Origin: Candidatus Woesearchaeota archaeon
GTDB taxonomy: Archaea; Nanobdellota; Nanobdellia; Woesearchaeales; SM23-78
NCBI GenBank assembly: GCA_016930415.1
Contig: JAFGGS010000021.1
Location: 1 to 40,763, forward strand
DNA length: 40,763 bases
Reading direction: 5' to 3'
Shown here: one piece after another, positions 1-6,162 of the stretch
Layout of the letters: each line of letters begins with the position of its first letter
How positions within the stretch are numbered: position 1 is the stretch's first letter
The notes under the pieces: model-generated
Databases searched by the model: none
What the model was told of the DNA's origin: nothing
Seen by the model: the letters and a program-made list of their open reading frames with translations, nothing else
Made by a program: the position numbers and the translations under genes

Positions 1-217
1 AGTTTTCTTTTATGATTTTAACGAAGATAACCACATTAGAATTTTCGGTTTTAACCTCTGTGGAGGCGAGCCCCGAATTGCGTATAATTCTTGTTAGTTT
101 CGTCTGACCAACTGGAAGACCTAAAATTTAGTGCAACGTTCCGAAGGAAAATTTTAGAGTTGAGTTTGAGTTTTATTATCAATTTCTGCGAAGCAGACTA
201 TCTTTTAGGGGCACACG
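1..217. other. non-coding AT-rich left edge
   Basis: No convincing gene is seen here. The stretch is AT-rich and contains short hairpins, for example tctgcgaagcaga at 185-197 and gaattgcgtataattc at 74-89. Several blocks recur in inverted orientation on the far side of the TrmB gene (see the repeat entries). The edge of the window may cut a longer non-coding region. Confidence 0.5.
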
Positions 218-218
218 C
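74..218. repeat. left inverted flank of an AT-rich two-gene cassette
   Basis: Four blocks here are exact reverse complements of blocks at 1339-1409 and lie in the same outward order: 207-218 with 1339-1350 (12 bp), 160-174 with 1356-1370 (15 bp), 92-101 with 1373-1382 (10 bp) and 74-81 with 1402-1409 (8 bp). The left arm has extra sequence between blocks. The innermost block abuts the stop codon of the 97-aa gene. The blocks may be degenerate terminal inverted repeats of a mobile cassette, or a duplicated 3' region placed after each of two divergent genes. Confidence 0.6.
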
Positions 219-511
219 TATTTAGTATAGTGTTCTCTAATTTTATTATATATTGCTCTTCCACCCAAATATACTACTCCTCCAGCTACAATTACTGGAG
301 AAAGAACAAATCCAATAGGTGCAATAACTGAAGTACCAACAACTCTTAAAAGACTTGGATGTGTGCACCCATACATATCTAGATGAGACTCAAGATTTGC
401 CCTATGCTCATTTATGGCAATAATTCCCGGATCATTTGGATTTTCTTTCTCTAAAGTTCGTGCTTCTTCTATTGTTCTTTCAATTGCACTCATTATTTCT
501 TTCTTTGACAT
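218..511 (-). CDS. small membrane protein of unknown function (97 aa)
   Basis: I do not recognise this family. The N-terminal half is a charged amphipathic helix region (about residues 1-45). A hydrophobic stretch at about 55-85, rich in Gly, Val and Ile, could be one long membrane segment or a tight hairpin, and the C-terminus is short and basic. A purine-rich ribosome binding site (gaggggg, about 8 nt before the ATG) supports the start. The gene is transcribed divergently from the TrmB-family regulator at 612, and the palindrome at 562-581 lies between the two promoters, so regulation by that protein is likely (inference). The base composition is clearly more AT-rich than most of the window, which suggests transfer. 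It could be a small toxin-like or transport-accessory protein; nothing visible decides this. Confidence 0.6.
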   Translation of the reverse strand: MSKKEIMSAIERTIEEARTLEKENPNDPGIIAINEHRANLESHLDMYGCTHPSLLRVVGTSVIAPIGFVLSPVIVAGGVVYLGGRAIYNKIREHYTK

Positions 512-561
512 TTTTATGCCCCCTCGTAATTAGTTATACGGAGTAGTTTATTAATTCTTGT

Positions 562-581
562 TGTTGTGATTAACCACAACA
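562..581. promoter_or_regulatory. palindromic operator between divergent genes
   Basis: Perfect 7-bp arms tgttgtg and cacaaca are separated by 6 bp. The site lies directly upstream of the TATA box of the TrmB-family gene and between the two divergent transcription units. A second short inverted repeat (aacca at 572-576, tggtt at 590-594) brackets that TATA box. Both are plausible binding sites for the adjacent regulator (inference). Confidence 0.5.
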
Positions 582-589
582 TTTATATA
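582..589 (+). promoter_or_regulatory. TATA box of the TrmB-family gene
   Basis: The sequence tttatata ends 23 nt before the ATG at 612, so the transcript should begin at or next to the start codon (leaderless). Confidence 0.65.
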
Positions 590-611
590 TGGTTTAAGGC
601 TATTTAGTATT

Positions 612-1331
612 ATGGAGGCAAAAGACTTAATTTCAGCAGGATTGACAAAAAATCAAGCAGAAGTTTATCTTGAAATCCTAAAACATCCTGAACAATCAGG
701 AGGAAAGATAGCTAAAGCGCTTTCAATAGATAGGTCTTTTGTGTATGGAATAATCAATTCATTGATTGATAAAGGTTTAGTAAGTTACATCACAAAAAGC
801 AAAGTAAGAGTATACTATTTTGCTGATCCTGAAAATTTGCTTAAAGAAATTGAAGAGAAAAGAAATAATGTTAACAAAATTGTTCAAGAATTAAAATCAT
901 TGAAAAAACAAACAAAATCTGAAAAATCAGTTCTAGTGTATGAGGGAAAAGCAGGATTGAAAGCATATATTAGAGATTTTTTAGATGCAAAATCTTTTGA
1001 AACTTTAGGTGGTGGAGGAAATCTCAAAATCCTTGAAGCATTAAAATATGAATATCCCCATTATTTAAAAGAATTTAATAAGAAAAAAATTATAGGAAAA
1101 CTTATTACTTCACCTAAAAATAAAAAAATAATGAGTGATATTTACAAAGATTCCAAAGTAGAAATAAAAACTTTTGAAGGATTGGAAAGCGGAGTTAGCT
1201 TTACGATATTCAAAAACAAATTAGCAATATATTCAGCAGAAGAAAAACCTTTTGTAATCATGATTGAAAATGAAAATATTGCAAAAGCATTGAAAACATA
1301 TTTTGAGAAAACTTGGAATTGCGCGAAATGA
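612..1331 (+). CDS. TrmB-family transcriptional regulator
   Basis: A 239-aa sugar-sensing-type TrmB regulator. Residues about 5-75 form the winged helix-turn-helix (helices around LTKNQAEVYLEIL and GGKIAKALSIDRSFVYGIIN, then the wing ending in VRVYYFADP). A coiled linker at about 78-105 follows, then a C-terminal ligand/dimerisation domain with a Gly-rich turn (LGGGGNLK). Family members bind operators next to their own or neighbouring promoters in response to sugars or other small ligands. The AT-rich codon use differs from the GC-richer genes after base 2400. Its obvious candidate target is the divergent 97-aa gene and itself, through the palindrome at 562-581. No transporter sits beside it, so the ligand cannot be guessed. 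Confidence 0.85.
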   Translation: MEAKDLISAGLTKNQAEVYLEILKHPEQSGGKIAKALSIDRSFVYGIINSLIDKGLVSYITKSKVRVYYFADPENLLKEIEEKRNNVNKIVQELKSLKKQTKSEKSVLVYEGKAGLKAYIRDFLDAKSFETLGGGGNLKILEALKYEYPHYLKEFNKKKIIGKLITSPKNKKIMSDIYKDSKVEIKTFEGLESGVSFTIFKNKLAIYSAEEKPFVIMIENENIAKALKTYFEKTWNCAK

Positions 1332-1338
1332 CTTCTTT

Positions 1339-1409
1339 GCGTGTGCCCCTTCTTTAAAACTCAAACTCAATTGAAACTAACACTTTCTATGCGAAGTGTT
1401 AGCAATTCG
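1339..1409. repeat. right inverted flank of the AT-rich two-gene cassette
   Basis: This carries the reverse complements of the four blocks in 74-218, in matching order and more tightly spaced. The innermost block starts 8 nt after the TrmB stop codon. Together with the left arm it encloses about 1.1 kb with the two divergent genes. Confidence 0.6.
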
Positions 1410-1414
1410 CATAG
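1377..1414 (+). other. overlapping hairpins forming a possible H-type pseudoknot
   Basis: Stem A pairs ctaacact (1377-1384) with agtgttag (1395-1402). Stem B pairs ctatgcgaa (1387-1395) with ttcgcatag (1406-1414). Because each stem's loop holds one strand of the other, the two are either mutually exclusive or stack as an H-type pseudoknot. The element lies 46 nt after the TrmB stop codon, so it could act as a 3' end or terminator structure, or as a recombination-site hairpin. Confidence 0.5.
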
Positions 1415-1465
1415 ATTAAGGCTTGAAAGACGCGATTTCGACAAGCTGAAACTTAGTTTTCTGTT

Positions 1466-1491
1466 GTTGTCAATTAGTGATAATTGGCAAC
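1466..1491 (+). other. 11-bp hairpin with GTGA (GNRA-type) tetraloop
   Basis: Bases 1466-1476 pair with 1481-1491 over 11 consecutive positions (one T-G wobble) around a GTGA loop. This is the strongest single hairpin in the non-coding stretch and, in RNA form, would carry a GNRA tetraloop. No coding frame surrounds it. Confidence 0.5.
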
Positions 1492-1676
1492 TCAAAAGTT
1501 TTAGTTGAGTATATTTGCAAAATTTTGTTATCTTAGCCCAATAGTGGTCGTGAACTGACCATGGCGAGGGCGTAAATTAGCACAGGACATTCGGAATTCT
1601 TTCGTCGATTTTGTCGTCGGTAGATCCAGTGGACAAGAAAGGCACTAGACACGTTTCCGTAACTAATATTAAGCGT

Positions 1677-1706
1677 GCCCAGCTTTCATTATTAAACTGA
1701 AAGGGC
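1677..1706 (+). other. hairpin upstream of the toxin-antitoxin promoter
   Basis: Outer gccc/ggc and inner ctttca/tgaaag pair around a 9-nt AT-rich loop, with a 2-nt bulge. It may insulate the downstream promoter from upstream transcription. Confidence 0.35.
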
Positions 1707-1734
1707 GTTGAAAACTCTTAAAAACCACAAAATT

Positions 1735-1771
1735 TTTATATAATTATATATCTATTTGATATAGATATATA
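1735..1771 (+). promoter_or_regulatory. promoter and palindromic operator of the toxin-antitoxin operon
   Basis: A TATA box (tttatata, 1735-1742) is followed by a perfect 11-bp inverted repeat (1745-1755 with 1761-1771, 5-bp spacer) that runs into the start codon and covers the expected transcription start. This fits autorepression by the antitoxin or the toxin-antitoxin complex, and predicts a leaderless mRNA. Confidence 0.65.
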
Positions 1772-2061
1772 TGTATAAGCTAAAACGATTGAGCACAAAG
1801 AGAATGGAATCAGTACTGCACGCACCAAGACTTGGAACCGTCCTGATGGTTGAAGAGACTTTGAGAGACGCTGGTGAAGCAATAAGTGTTGCTGAACTAA
1901 AAAGAAAGCTGCCGAAAAAAGTCATGCACCAAACCCTGCTGGTGATTCTCGATTACCTGCAGGACAGCAGTAAGATACTCATCAGCTCAAAAGGCATTGT
2001 GTGGACTTACGCCACGAGAGAGGAACTCAACGCCCTCCTTGCTAAGGGCCGAGAGATATGA
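1771..2061 (+). CDS. winged-helix antitoxin (partner of RelE/ParE-like toxin)
   Basis: A 96-aa protein with a predicted winged-helix DNA-binding fold: helices around LGTVLMVEETLRDAG, AISVAELKRKLP and MHQTLLVILDYLQDSSK, then a wing (ILISSKGIVWTY). Small wHTH proteins directly before a RelE/ParE-type toxin are a common archaeal toxin-antitoxin arrangement, with the wHTH protein acting as antitoxin and repressor. Its stop overlaps the toxin start by 4 nt (ATGA), so the two are translationally coupled. The palindrome covering its own promoter is the likely operator. I infer antitoxin function from context; no known antitoxin motif was matched. Confidence 0.7.
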   Translation: MYKLKRLSTKRMESVLHAPRLGTVLMVEETLRDAGEAISVAELKRKLPKKVMHQTLLVILDYLQDSSKILISSKGIVWTYATREELNALLAKGREI

Positions 2062-2417
2062 GAAAACCAGTTAAGATTTCCTTAATTAATTCCGCGCTTG
2101 AAGAGTATGAAAAGCTTGAAAGCATCGCATCCATTCAGATATCTCAAGGAGTAAAAAGCTCACCAGAAATCCAACTTCTGAAATCAATCAACCAAAAATT
2201 TGAGTTTATCAGACTTAATCCCTCCTACGGAGATAAGATTCAAAAAAGAATCTACTATAAGACAATCAATGTAAGAAATCTGTGGCGAGTTGAACTCGCA
2301 GGATATTGGAGGATGCTTTATACGATTAGAACAGATAAGGTTGAAATTATGTGTTTCATTCTCGACATCCTGGATCACGCAAGATACGACAAGAAGTTTG
2401 GCTACAGGAAGAAGTGA
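2058..2417 (+). CDS. RelE/ParE-superfamily toxin
   Basis: A 119-aa protein with the RelE/ParE layout: N-terminal helices (SALEEYEKLESIAS), a segment ending FIRLNPSYGDKIQKR that resembles the conserved part of archaeal RelE-like toxins, then the core strands NLWRVELAGYWRMLYTI and VEIMCFILDILDHARYDKKFG. The basic and aromatic residues near the end (H, R, Y, K) are where RelE toxins carry their mRNA-cleaving residues. Overlap with the antitoxin start/stop (ATGA) supports a type II toxin-antitoxin module. Expected activity is ribosome-dependent mRNA cleavage (family knowledge). A ParE-like gyrase poison cannot be excluded, but is less likely. Confidence 0.8.
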   Translation: MRKPVKISLINSALEEYEKLESIASIQISQGVKSSPEIQLLKSINQKFEFIRLNPSYGDKIQKRIYYKTINVRNLWRVELAGYWRMLYTIRTDKVEIMCFILDILDHARYDKKFGYRKK

Positions 2418-2423
2418 TGAAAA

Positions 2424-3317
2424 ATGGACGAACTCTACGCCTTGAAAAGAGAGTGTTTGCGCCGCGGCTTTAGCCACAAGACAATCCTCAGCTATTCTAG
2501 CTGCGTCAAGCTCTTCTTCCGGAAGTGCCGAAAAGATCCTCGCAAGGTGACTAAGAAGGATGTTTTGGACTATTTAGATTCCCTAGTCGACAAGGAGGCG
2601 GCTGGAAGCACGGTCAATGTGAATCTCTGCGCTCTCAAGTTCTTCTTTGGAGAAGTCCTCCATAAGAGGCTTCTTGTCAGGATCAAGTTCTCTAAGAGGC
2701 CACGGGCCTTGCCCATCTTCCTGACAAAAGAGGAAGTGGTCCGGCTGTTTGAAGCGGTTTCTAACCCTAAGCACAGGCTCATCCTGGAGCTCATCTATTC
2801 TGCAGGCCTTCGGGTGAGCGAGGCTGTCAAACTGAAGGTGTCTGACCTTGACTTCCAGAGAGGAGTCGGTTGGGTGAGAAGGGGCAAAGGAGGAAAGGAC
2901 AGGCCTTTCATCATCTCTCAGGCCATTCGTCCGCGCTTGGAAGAGCAAGCAAGGCGCGCCTCGGAAAACGGCGCGCTCACATACTTATTCGCAGGATGGA
3001 AGAGCTTGAGAGGAAACGAGATGGGTTTGGGGAGTGGAAAGACGCACTTGAGTGTCCGGAGCGTGCAGGAGATCGTCAAGGCCGCTGCTGCAAAGGCAAG
3101 TATCCTGAAGAATGTCCATCCTCACAGCCTCAGGCACAGTTTCGCGACTCACCTCATCGAGAACGGCTACGACGTGTGCGCGGTGCAGCCGCTCCTTGGC
3201 CATTCTAGCGCAGAGACAACCCTCACCTACCTTCACATGGCCTCACCCGCCTTGCTCTCTGTCAGGAGCCCTTATGACGAGCTTCAGGGGGACCTTATGA
3301 ACGGTGAGGGAAGTTGA
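2424..3317 (+). CDS. xerA: XerA-like tyrosine recombinase
   Basis: A 297-aa tyrosine recombinase with an N-terminal SAM-like core-binding domain (about 1-85) and a catalytic domain (about 95-285). Catalytic residues are visible: Arg130 in AGLRVSEA, Lys in the GKGGKDR hairpin (155-158), His234-x-x-Arg237 in HPHSLRHSF, His260 in LLGHSS and the nucleophile Tyr269 in LTYLHM. The length and motifs match archaeal XerA, which resolves chromosome dimers at dif; related enzymes integrate elements. It starts 6 nt after the toxin stop, so it appears to be the third gene of the toxin-antitoxin operon. That context suits a mobile or stability element more than a housekeeping locus (inference). Confidence 0.85.
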   Translation: MDELYALKRECLRRGFSHKTILSYSSCVKLFFRKCRKDPRKVTKKDVLDYLDSLVDKEAAGSTVNVNLCALKFFFGEVLHKRLLVRIKFSKRPRALPIFLTKEEVVRLFEAVSNPKHRLILELIYSAGLRVSEAVKLKVSDLDFQRGVGWVRRGKGGKDRPFIISQAIRPRLEEQARRASENGALTYLFAGWKSLRGNEMGLGSGKTHLSVRSVQEIVKAAAAKASILKNVHPHSLRHSFATHLIENGYDVCAVQPLLGHSSAETTLTYLHMASPALLSVRSPYDELQGDLMNGEGS

Positions 3318-3332
3318 GAGGTCACATATAGG

Positions 3333-3355
3333 AATCGATGATTGCATCATTGATT
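3333..3355. repeat. 23-bp imperfect palindrome after the recombinase gene
   Basis: Arms aatcgatgat and atcattgatt (9 of 10 complementary) flank tgc, 15 nt after the recombinase stop. It could be a terminator hairpin or a recombinase binding site. It does not match a dif sequence that I can recognise. Confidence 0.35.
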
Positions 3356-3437
3356 ATCGCATCAGGATCACATCTGCTTAACGAAACACTTTTAAACATC
3401 ATAATCGAGAAGAATTAAAAAAAAAAGAAGGTGGCTT

Positions 3438-4862
3438 ATGGATTCGTTTGCAAGGTTGTTCTTCGGGTCGTTGCTGCTAGCCATTCTCATGACTGGGTGT
3501 CTTGACCAGCAGGCTCAACTAGAGAACAGGGTTGTTGAGGGGATCGGCGCCTCTGCGCCTGGAGCAGGGGTTGTCCTTGGGAACGGCTCGGCTAGCAAGG
3601 TCATCGTGAACTTGGCTTCTGACTTCGCAGGCGAGTCTGGCAAGAAGCAGTACATGCTAGACGTCGTGAACGAGTTCAACGTGAGGAATCCCGACATATT
3701 CGTGAACATCACCTTCGAGTACTCCACAGGGGATGATGGCTTCAACACTTCTTGGAGGAGGGCTATCGCTCAAGGCTTTAAGGACGACCAGTATCCTTAT
3801 GACATATTCTACGCCAACGTCGGGAACCCTTACAACATCTTCAATGACTTGCTTGGCGAGAAGGAGTGGGGGAAGAAGTACCTCGTGGATTTTAGCGAGG
3901 TGCCTTGGTTCATCGAGTCTCACAAGGAGTTCATCCTGACTGACCCGACTTATACCGAGCCGTTTGACGGCATGCACGTAGGCCCTTACACCAACGGCTT
4001 CTACATCATGCTCTGGTATAACAAGAGAGTCGCTGATAGGCTGAACCTTACCATCAGGGAGGACGGAATGTCGTTCCAGGAGTTCCTATCTTACGTGAAG
4101 GCAGTCCAAGACTATAATGAGATGCACGGCACCAGCATCGCAGCGATCCAGGACTTCAACAACTGGAAGACCACTGAGTACATCTATCGCCATCTCTTCA
4201 AGTCCGCGCTTGGGAACTATAATCTCCTCTTGGACAATAAAGAGTTCGATGTGAGGAGGCAGGTGGCGCTGCTCGAGACTCTCCAGGCGTATGAGGAGCT
4301 AGGGAAGTATAAGCCTCTCATCAAGGGCTATCAGGACATGAGCTATACTGAGGATAAAGGCAGGATACTCTATGAAGAGGCTCTCTTCACAGCCAATGGC
4401 GCCTGGATGTACACTCACTGGGCAGGGATTGACGAGGAGAAGGTGTGGGATATGCGCCCCGCGGAACTGCCTGTTTTCAGGGCGATCGACTTCTATTCAG
4501 GGTCTTACACGCCGGTCTTCGTCGTCCCGAAGGGGTCGCCAAGACGAGAGGAGGCTCTTATGTTCCTGGAATTCCTCTCATCTCCCAGGCTTGCAGAGAA
4601 GTGGGTCAGGATGACCAAGACGCCGACCGGACTGAAAGGCAACCTCTACGACGTCGGGCTTGACGACGACCAGTTCAGCATGTTCTACAACCACTTGAAC
4701 GAGAAATATAGCAAGTTCCATTATGACGACTCCAGCGCTTCTATCCTTGGCGCGAAGCACGCAGACTTTGATGACGAGCTGGACGACTTGGCCCAGAAAG
4801 TCCTTGCAGGGGAGTTGACTGCTCAGCAGGCCTATGATGACATCATGGATTATATTGATTGA
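3438..4862 (+). CDS. ABC transporter solute-binding lipoprotein (family 1)
   Basis: A 474-aa extracellular solute-binding protein of the maltose/sugar type. Residues 1-20 are a signal peptide ending in the lipobox LMTGC (Cys21), so the mature protein should be a membrane-anchored lipoprotein. A Thr/Gly/Ala-rich linker follows, then the two-lobe binding fold: VNEFNVRNPDIFVNITFEYS near the N-terminus, the GPYTNGFYIMLWYNKRVAD hinge, and the late conserved segment ALMFLEFLSSPRLAEKW. The ribosome binding site aaggtgg precedes the ATG. No permease or ATPase gene lies nearby, so the partners must be encoded elsewhere or the protein works as a scavenger or sensor. The substrate is probably a sugar or oligosaccharide, but this is not shown. 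Confidence 0.85.
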   Translation: MDSFARLFFGSLLLAILMTGCLDQQAQLENRVVEGIGASAPGAGVVLGNGSASKVIVNLASDFAGESGKKQYMLDVVNEFNVRNPDIFVNITFEYSTGDDGFNTSWRRAIAQGFKDDQYPYDIFYANVGNPYNIFNDLLGEKEWGKKYLVDFSEVPWFIESHKEFILTDPTYTEPFDGMHVGPYTNGFYIMLWYNKRVADRLNLTIREDGMSFQEFLSYVKAVQDYNEMHGTSIAAIQDFNNWKTTEYIYRHLFKSALGNYNLLLDNKEFDVRRQVALLETLQAYEELGKYKPLIKGYQDMSYTEDKGRILYEEALFTANGAWMYTHWAGIDEEKVWDMRPAELPVFRAIDFYSGSYTPVFVVPKGSPRREEALMFLEFLSSPRLAEKWVRMTKTPTGLKGNLYDVGLDDDQFSMFYNHLNEKYSKFHYDDSSASILGAKHADFDDELDDLAQKVLAGELTAQQAYDDIMDYID

Positions 4863-4863
4863 T

Positions 4864-4887
4864 GTCCCTGGAAAAAGTGCCTGGGAC
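4864..4887 (+). terminator. hairpin after the solute-binding protein gene
   Basis: gtccc/gggac plus gg/cc pair across one T-T mismatch, 2 nt after the stop codon. There is no strong T-run after it, so termination function is uncertain. Confidence 0.4.
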
Positions 4888-4936
4888 CAGGATCGAGTGA
4901 TTAAGAGGACGCAGTCTTCTTAGGGGAACAGTAAAG

Positions 4937-4944
4937 TTTATAAA
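4937..4944 (+). promoter_or_regulatory. TATA box of the Era-like GTPase operon
   Basis: The sequence tttataaa lies 44 nt before the ATG at 4989, predicting a leader of about 20 nt with a ribosome binding site (gaggtt). Confidence 0.6.
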
Positions 4945-4988
4945 CCTGTTTCTCTTGTGGTTTTTCTTGTTGTGAGGTTAGAAGAGTT

Positions 4989-5621
4989 ATGGCATTGTTT
5001 GGAGGTTTTTTAAGACGGCTTCTTAAGGGGCTTTTCCGCGGCAAGAAAGACGTCAAGCTAGGGCTCTATGGCCCGCCTAACGGCGGCAAGACGACTCTTG
5101 CGAACAAGATCTGCGTCGACTGGCTCGGTGAGGAGATGGGCACAGCTAGCTCTGTAGCTCACGAGACCCGCGAGATCCAGATCAAGGAGCAGGTCACGAT
5201 CAAGTCCAAGGGCAAGGAGCTCACGTTCAACCTGGTAGACACGCCTGGCATCGCTACCAAGATAGACTACGAGGACTTCCTGGAATCTGGTATCGAGGAG
5301 AAGGAAGCCAAGACAAGGGCTAAGGAGGCCACTAAGGGAGTCATAGACGCTATCAAGTGGCTTGATGAGATGGACGCTGTCGTCGTAGTCTTAGACTCGA
5401 CCAAGGATCCTTACTCGCAGGTCAACATCACGATCATCGGTAACTTGGAGGCCCGCAAGATCCCGGTCCTCATAGTCGCTAACAAGATAGACTTGAAGAA
5501 GTCAGACATAAAGAAGGTGCAGGCCGCATTCCCCCAGTACGACGTGCTTGGGATAAGCGCTAAGCTCGGCACGCACGTCGAGGAATTTTATGAAGCTCTC
5601 TTCAAGATTACCAATAAGTAA
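4989..5621 (+). CDS. Era-like small GTPase
   Basis: A 210-aa GTPase of the archaeal Era-like group. G1 is GPPNGGKTT (28-36), G3 is DTPG (84-87), G4 is NKID (165-168) and G5 is the SAK near 194. The first 20 residues are basic and amphipathic. It lacks the C-terminal KH domain of bacterial Era. In many archaea this GTPase is found with a DUF2073 protein and a zinc-ribbon protein, and both follow here, which suggests a shared role, possibly in ribosome or RNA biology (inference from family context). The stop codon lies inside a 31-bp tandem duplication, so the last four codons are repeated, untranslated, just downstream. Confidence 0.85.
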   Translation: MALFGGFLRRLLKGLFRGKKDVKLGLYGPPNGGKTTLANKICVDWLGEEMGTASSVAHETREIQIKEQVTIKSKGKELTFNLVDTPGIATKIDYEDFLESGIEEKEAKTRAKEATKGVIDAIKWLDEMDAVVVVLDSTKDPYSQVNITIIGNLEARKIPVLIVANKIDLKKSDIKKVQAAFPQYDVLGISAKLGTHVEEFYEALFKITNK

Positions 5622-5664
5622 AAAGAGGTTGAACAAGATTACCAATAAGTAAAAAGAGGTTGAA
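5603..5664 (+). repeat. perfect 31-bp tandem duplication across a stop codon
   Basis: Bases 5603-5633 and 5634-5664 are identical. The unit holds the last codons and stop of the GTPase plus a purine-rich aaaagagg stretch that could serve as ribosome binding site for the next gene, so the duplication lengthens the gap and doubles that site. Perfect identity suggests a recent slippage event. Confidence 0.9.
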
Positions 5665-5674
5665 CGTAAGAACC

Positions 5675-6064
5675 ATGCTTACCCTACAATTCATTCCATA
5701 CGGCGAAATCGGCAGCCTGAAGCCAGAGGAGAGGCTAAGGAAGCTGCTCCACCTCGTCAAGGAGGACAAGATAATCCTGCTCGAGGGAAAGCTCAAGAGC
5801 ACTGAGAAGTCAGAGCTGATCAGCAAGACAATGGCTGAGATAAGCTCTAAGTTCAAGGGCATCGAGATCGAGGAGCTCGACATGGAGAAGAGGAACAAGC
5901 AGCTCTTGGAGAAGCTCAAAGGGTTATTCATCAACTTCCTGCTCGGAAACCGCCTCGGCCTCACCATCATCGGGCCGGCCAACATCATCAAGGAGATCAA
6001 GAAGGATCCTGAGAAGATCCAGCTCTTGACGACAATGGATGATGGCAAGAAGAAGAGGAAGTGA
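5675..6064 (+). CDS. DUF2073-family protein, partner of the Era-like GTPase
   Basis: The protein (129 aa from this start) begins MLTLQFIPYGEIGSL and continues with a charged alpha/beta domain ending in a basic tail (DDGKKKRK). It matches what I know of the DUF2073 family, which is archaeal and usually next to the Era-like GTPase. Function is unknown; context suggests it works with the GTPase. I chose the ATG at 5675 over an in-frame TTG at 5660 because family members start at MLTLQF and the TTG lies within the duplicated purine-rich stretch with no room for a ribosome binding site. Confidence 0.75.
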   Translation: MLTLQFIPYGEIGSLKPEERLRKLLHLVKEDKIILLEGKLKSTEKSELISKTMAEISSKFKGIEIEELDMEKRNKQLLEKLKGLFINFLLGNRLGLTIIGPANIIKEIKKDPEKIQLLTTMDDGKKKRK

Positions 6065-6131
6065 ATCCTCGCGATTTCTTTTTTAGGAGTGAAGACCTTG
6101 CTCGTGCCAGCAGTCTGCTTCTCTCAAAACA

Positions 6132-6139
6132 TTTATAAA
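6132..6139 (+). promoter_or_regulatory. TATA box of the zinc-ribbon gene
   Basis: The sequence tttataaa ends 23 nt before the ATG at 6163, so a leaderless transcript is expected. Confidence 0.6.
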
Positions 6140-6162
6140 AAGAGCGTCCTTTTGCATGATTC

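Larger units (their letters stand above)
1332..1770. other. 439-nt structured non-coding region
   Basis: No credible reading frame is seen. The stretch is AT-rich and unusually full of stem-loops: the overlapping hairpins at 1377-1414, an 11-bp hairpin with a GTGA loop at 1466-1491, a 6-bp stem at 1490-1510, tggtc/gacca at 1545-1561, and a G/C-closed hairpin at 1677-1706. Its last part carries the promoter and operator of the toxin-antitoxin operon. It may contain one or more small RNAs or be the debris of mobile elements. Confidence 0.5.

Noticed and set aside
1745-1771. Possible dif site for XerA
   Set aside because: The palindrome overlaps the antitoxin promoter and start codon and has a 5-bp spacer, so an operator explains it better.
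2583-2948. Minus-strand frames within xerA
   Set aside because: Shadows of the recombinase gene without start signals or domains.
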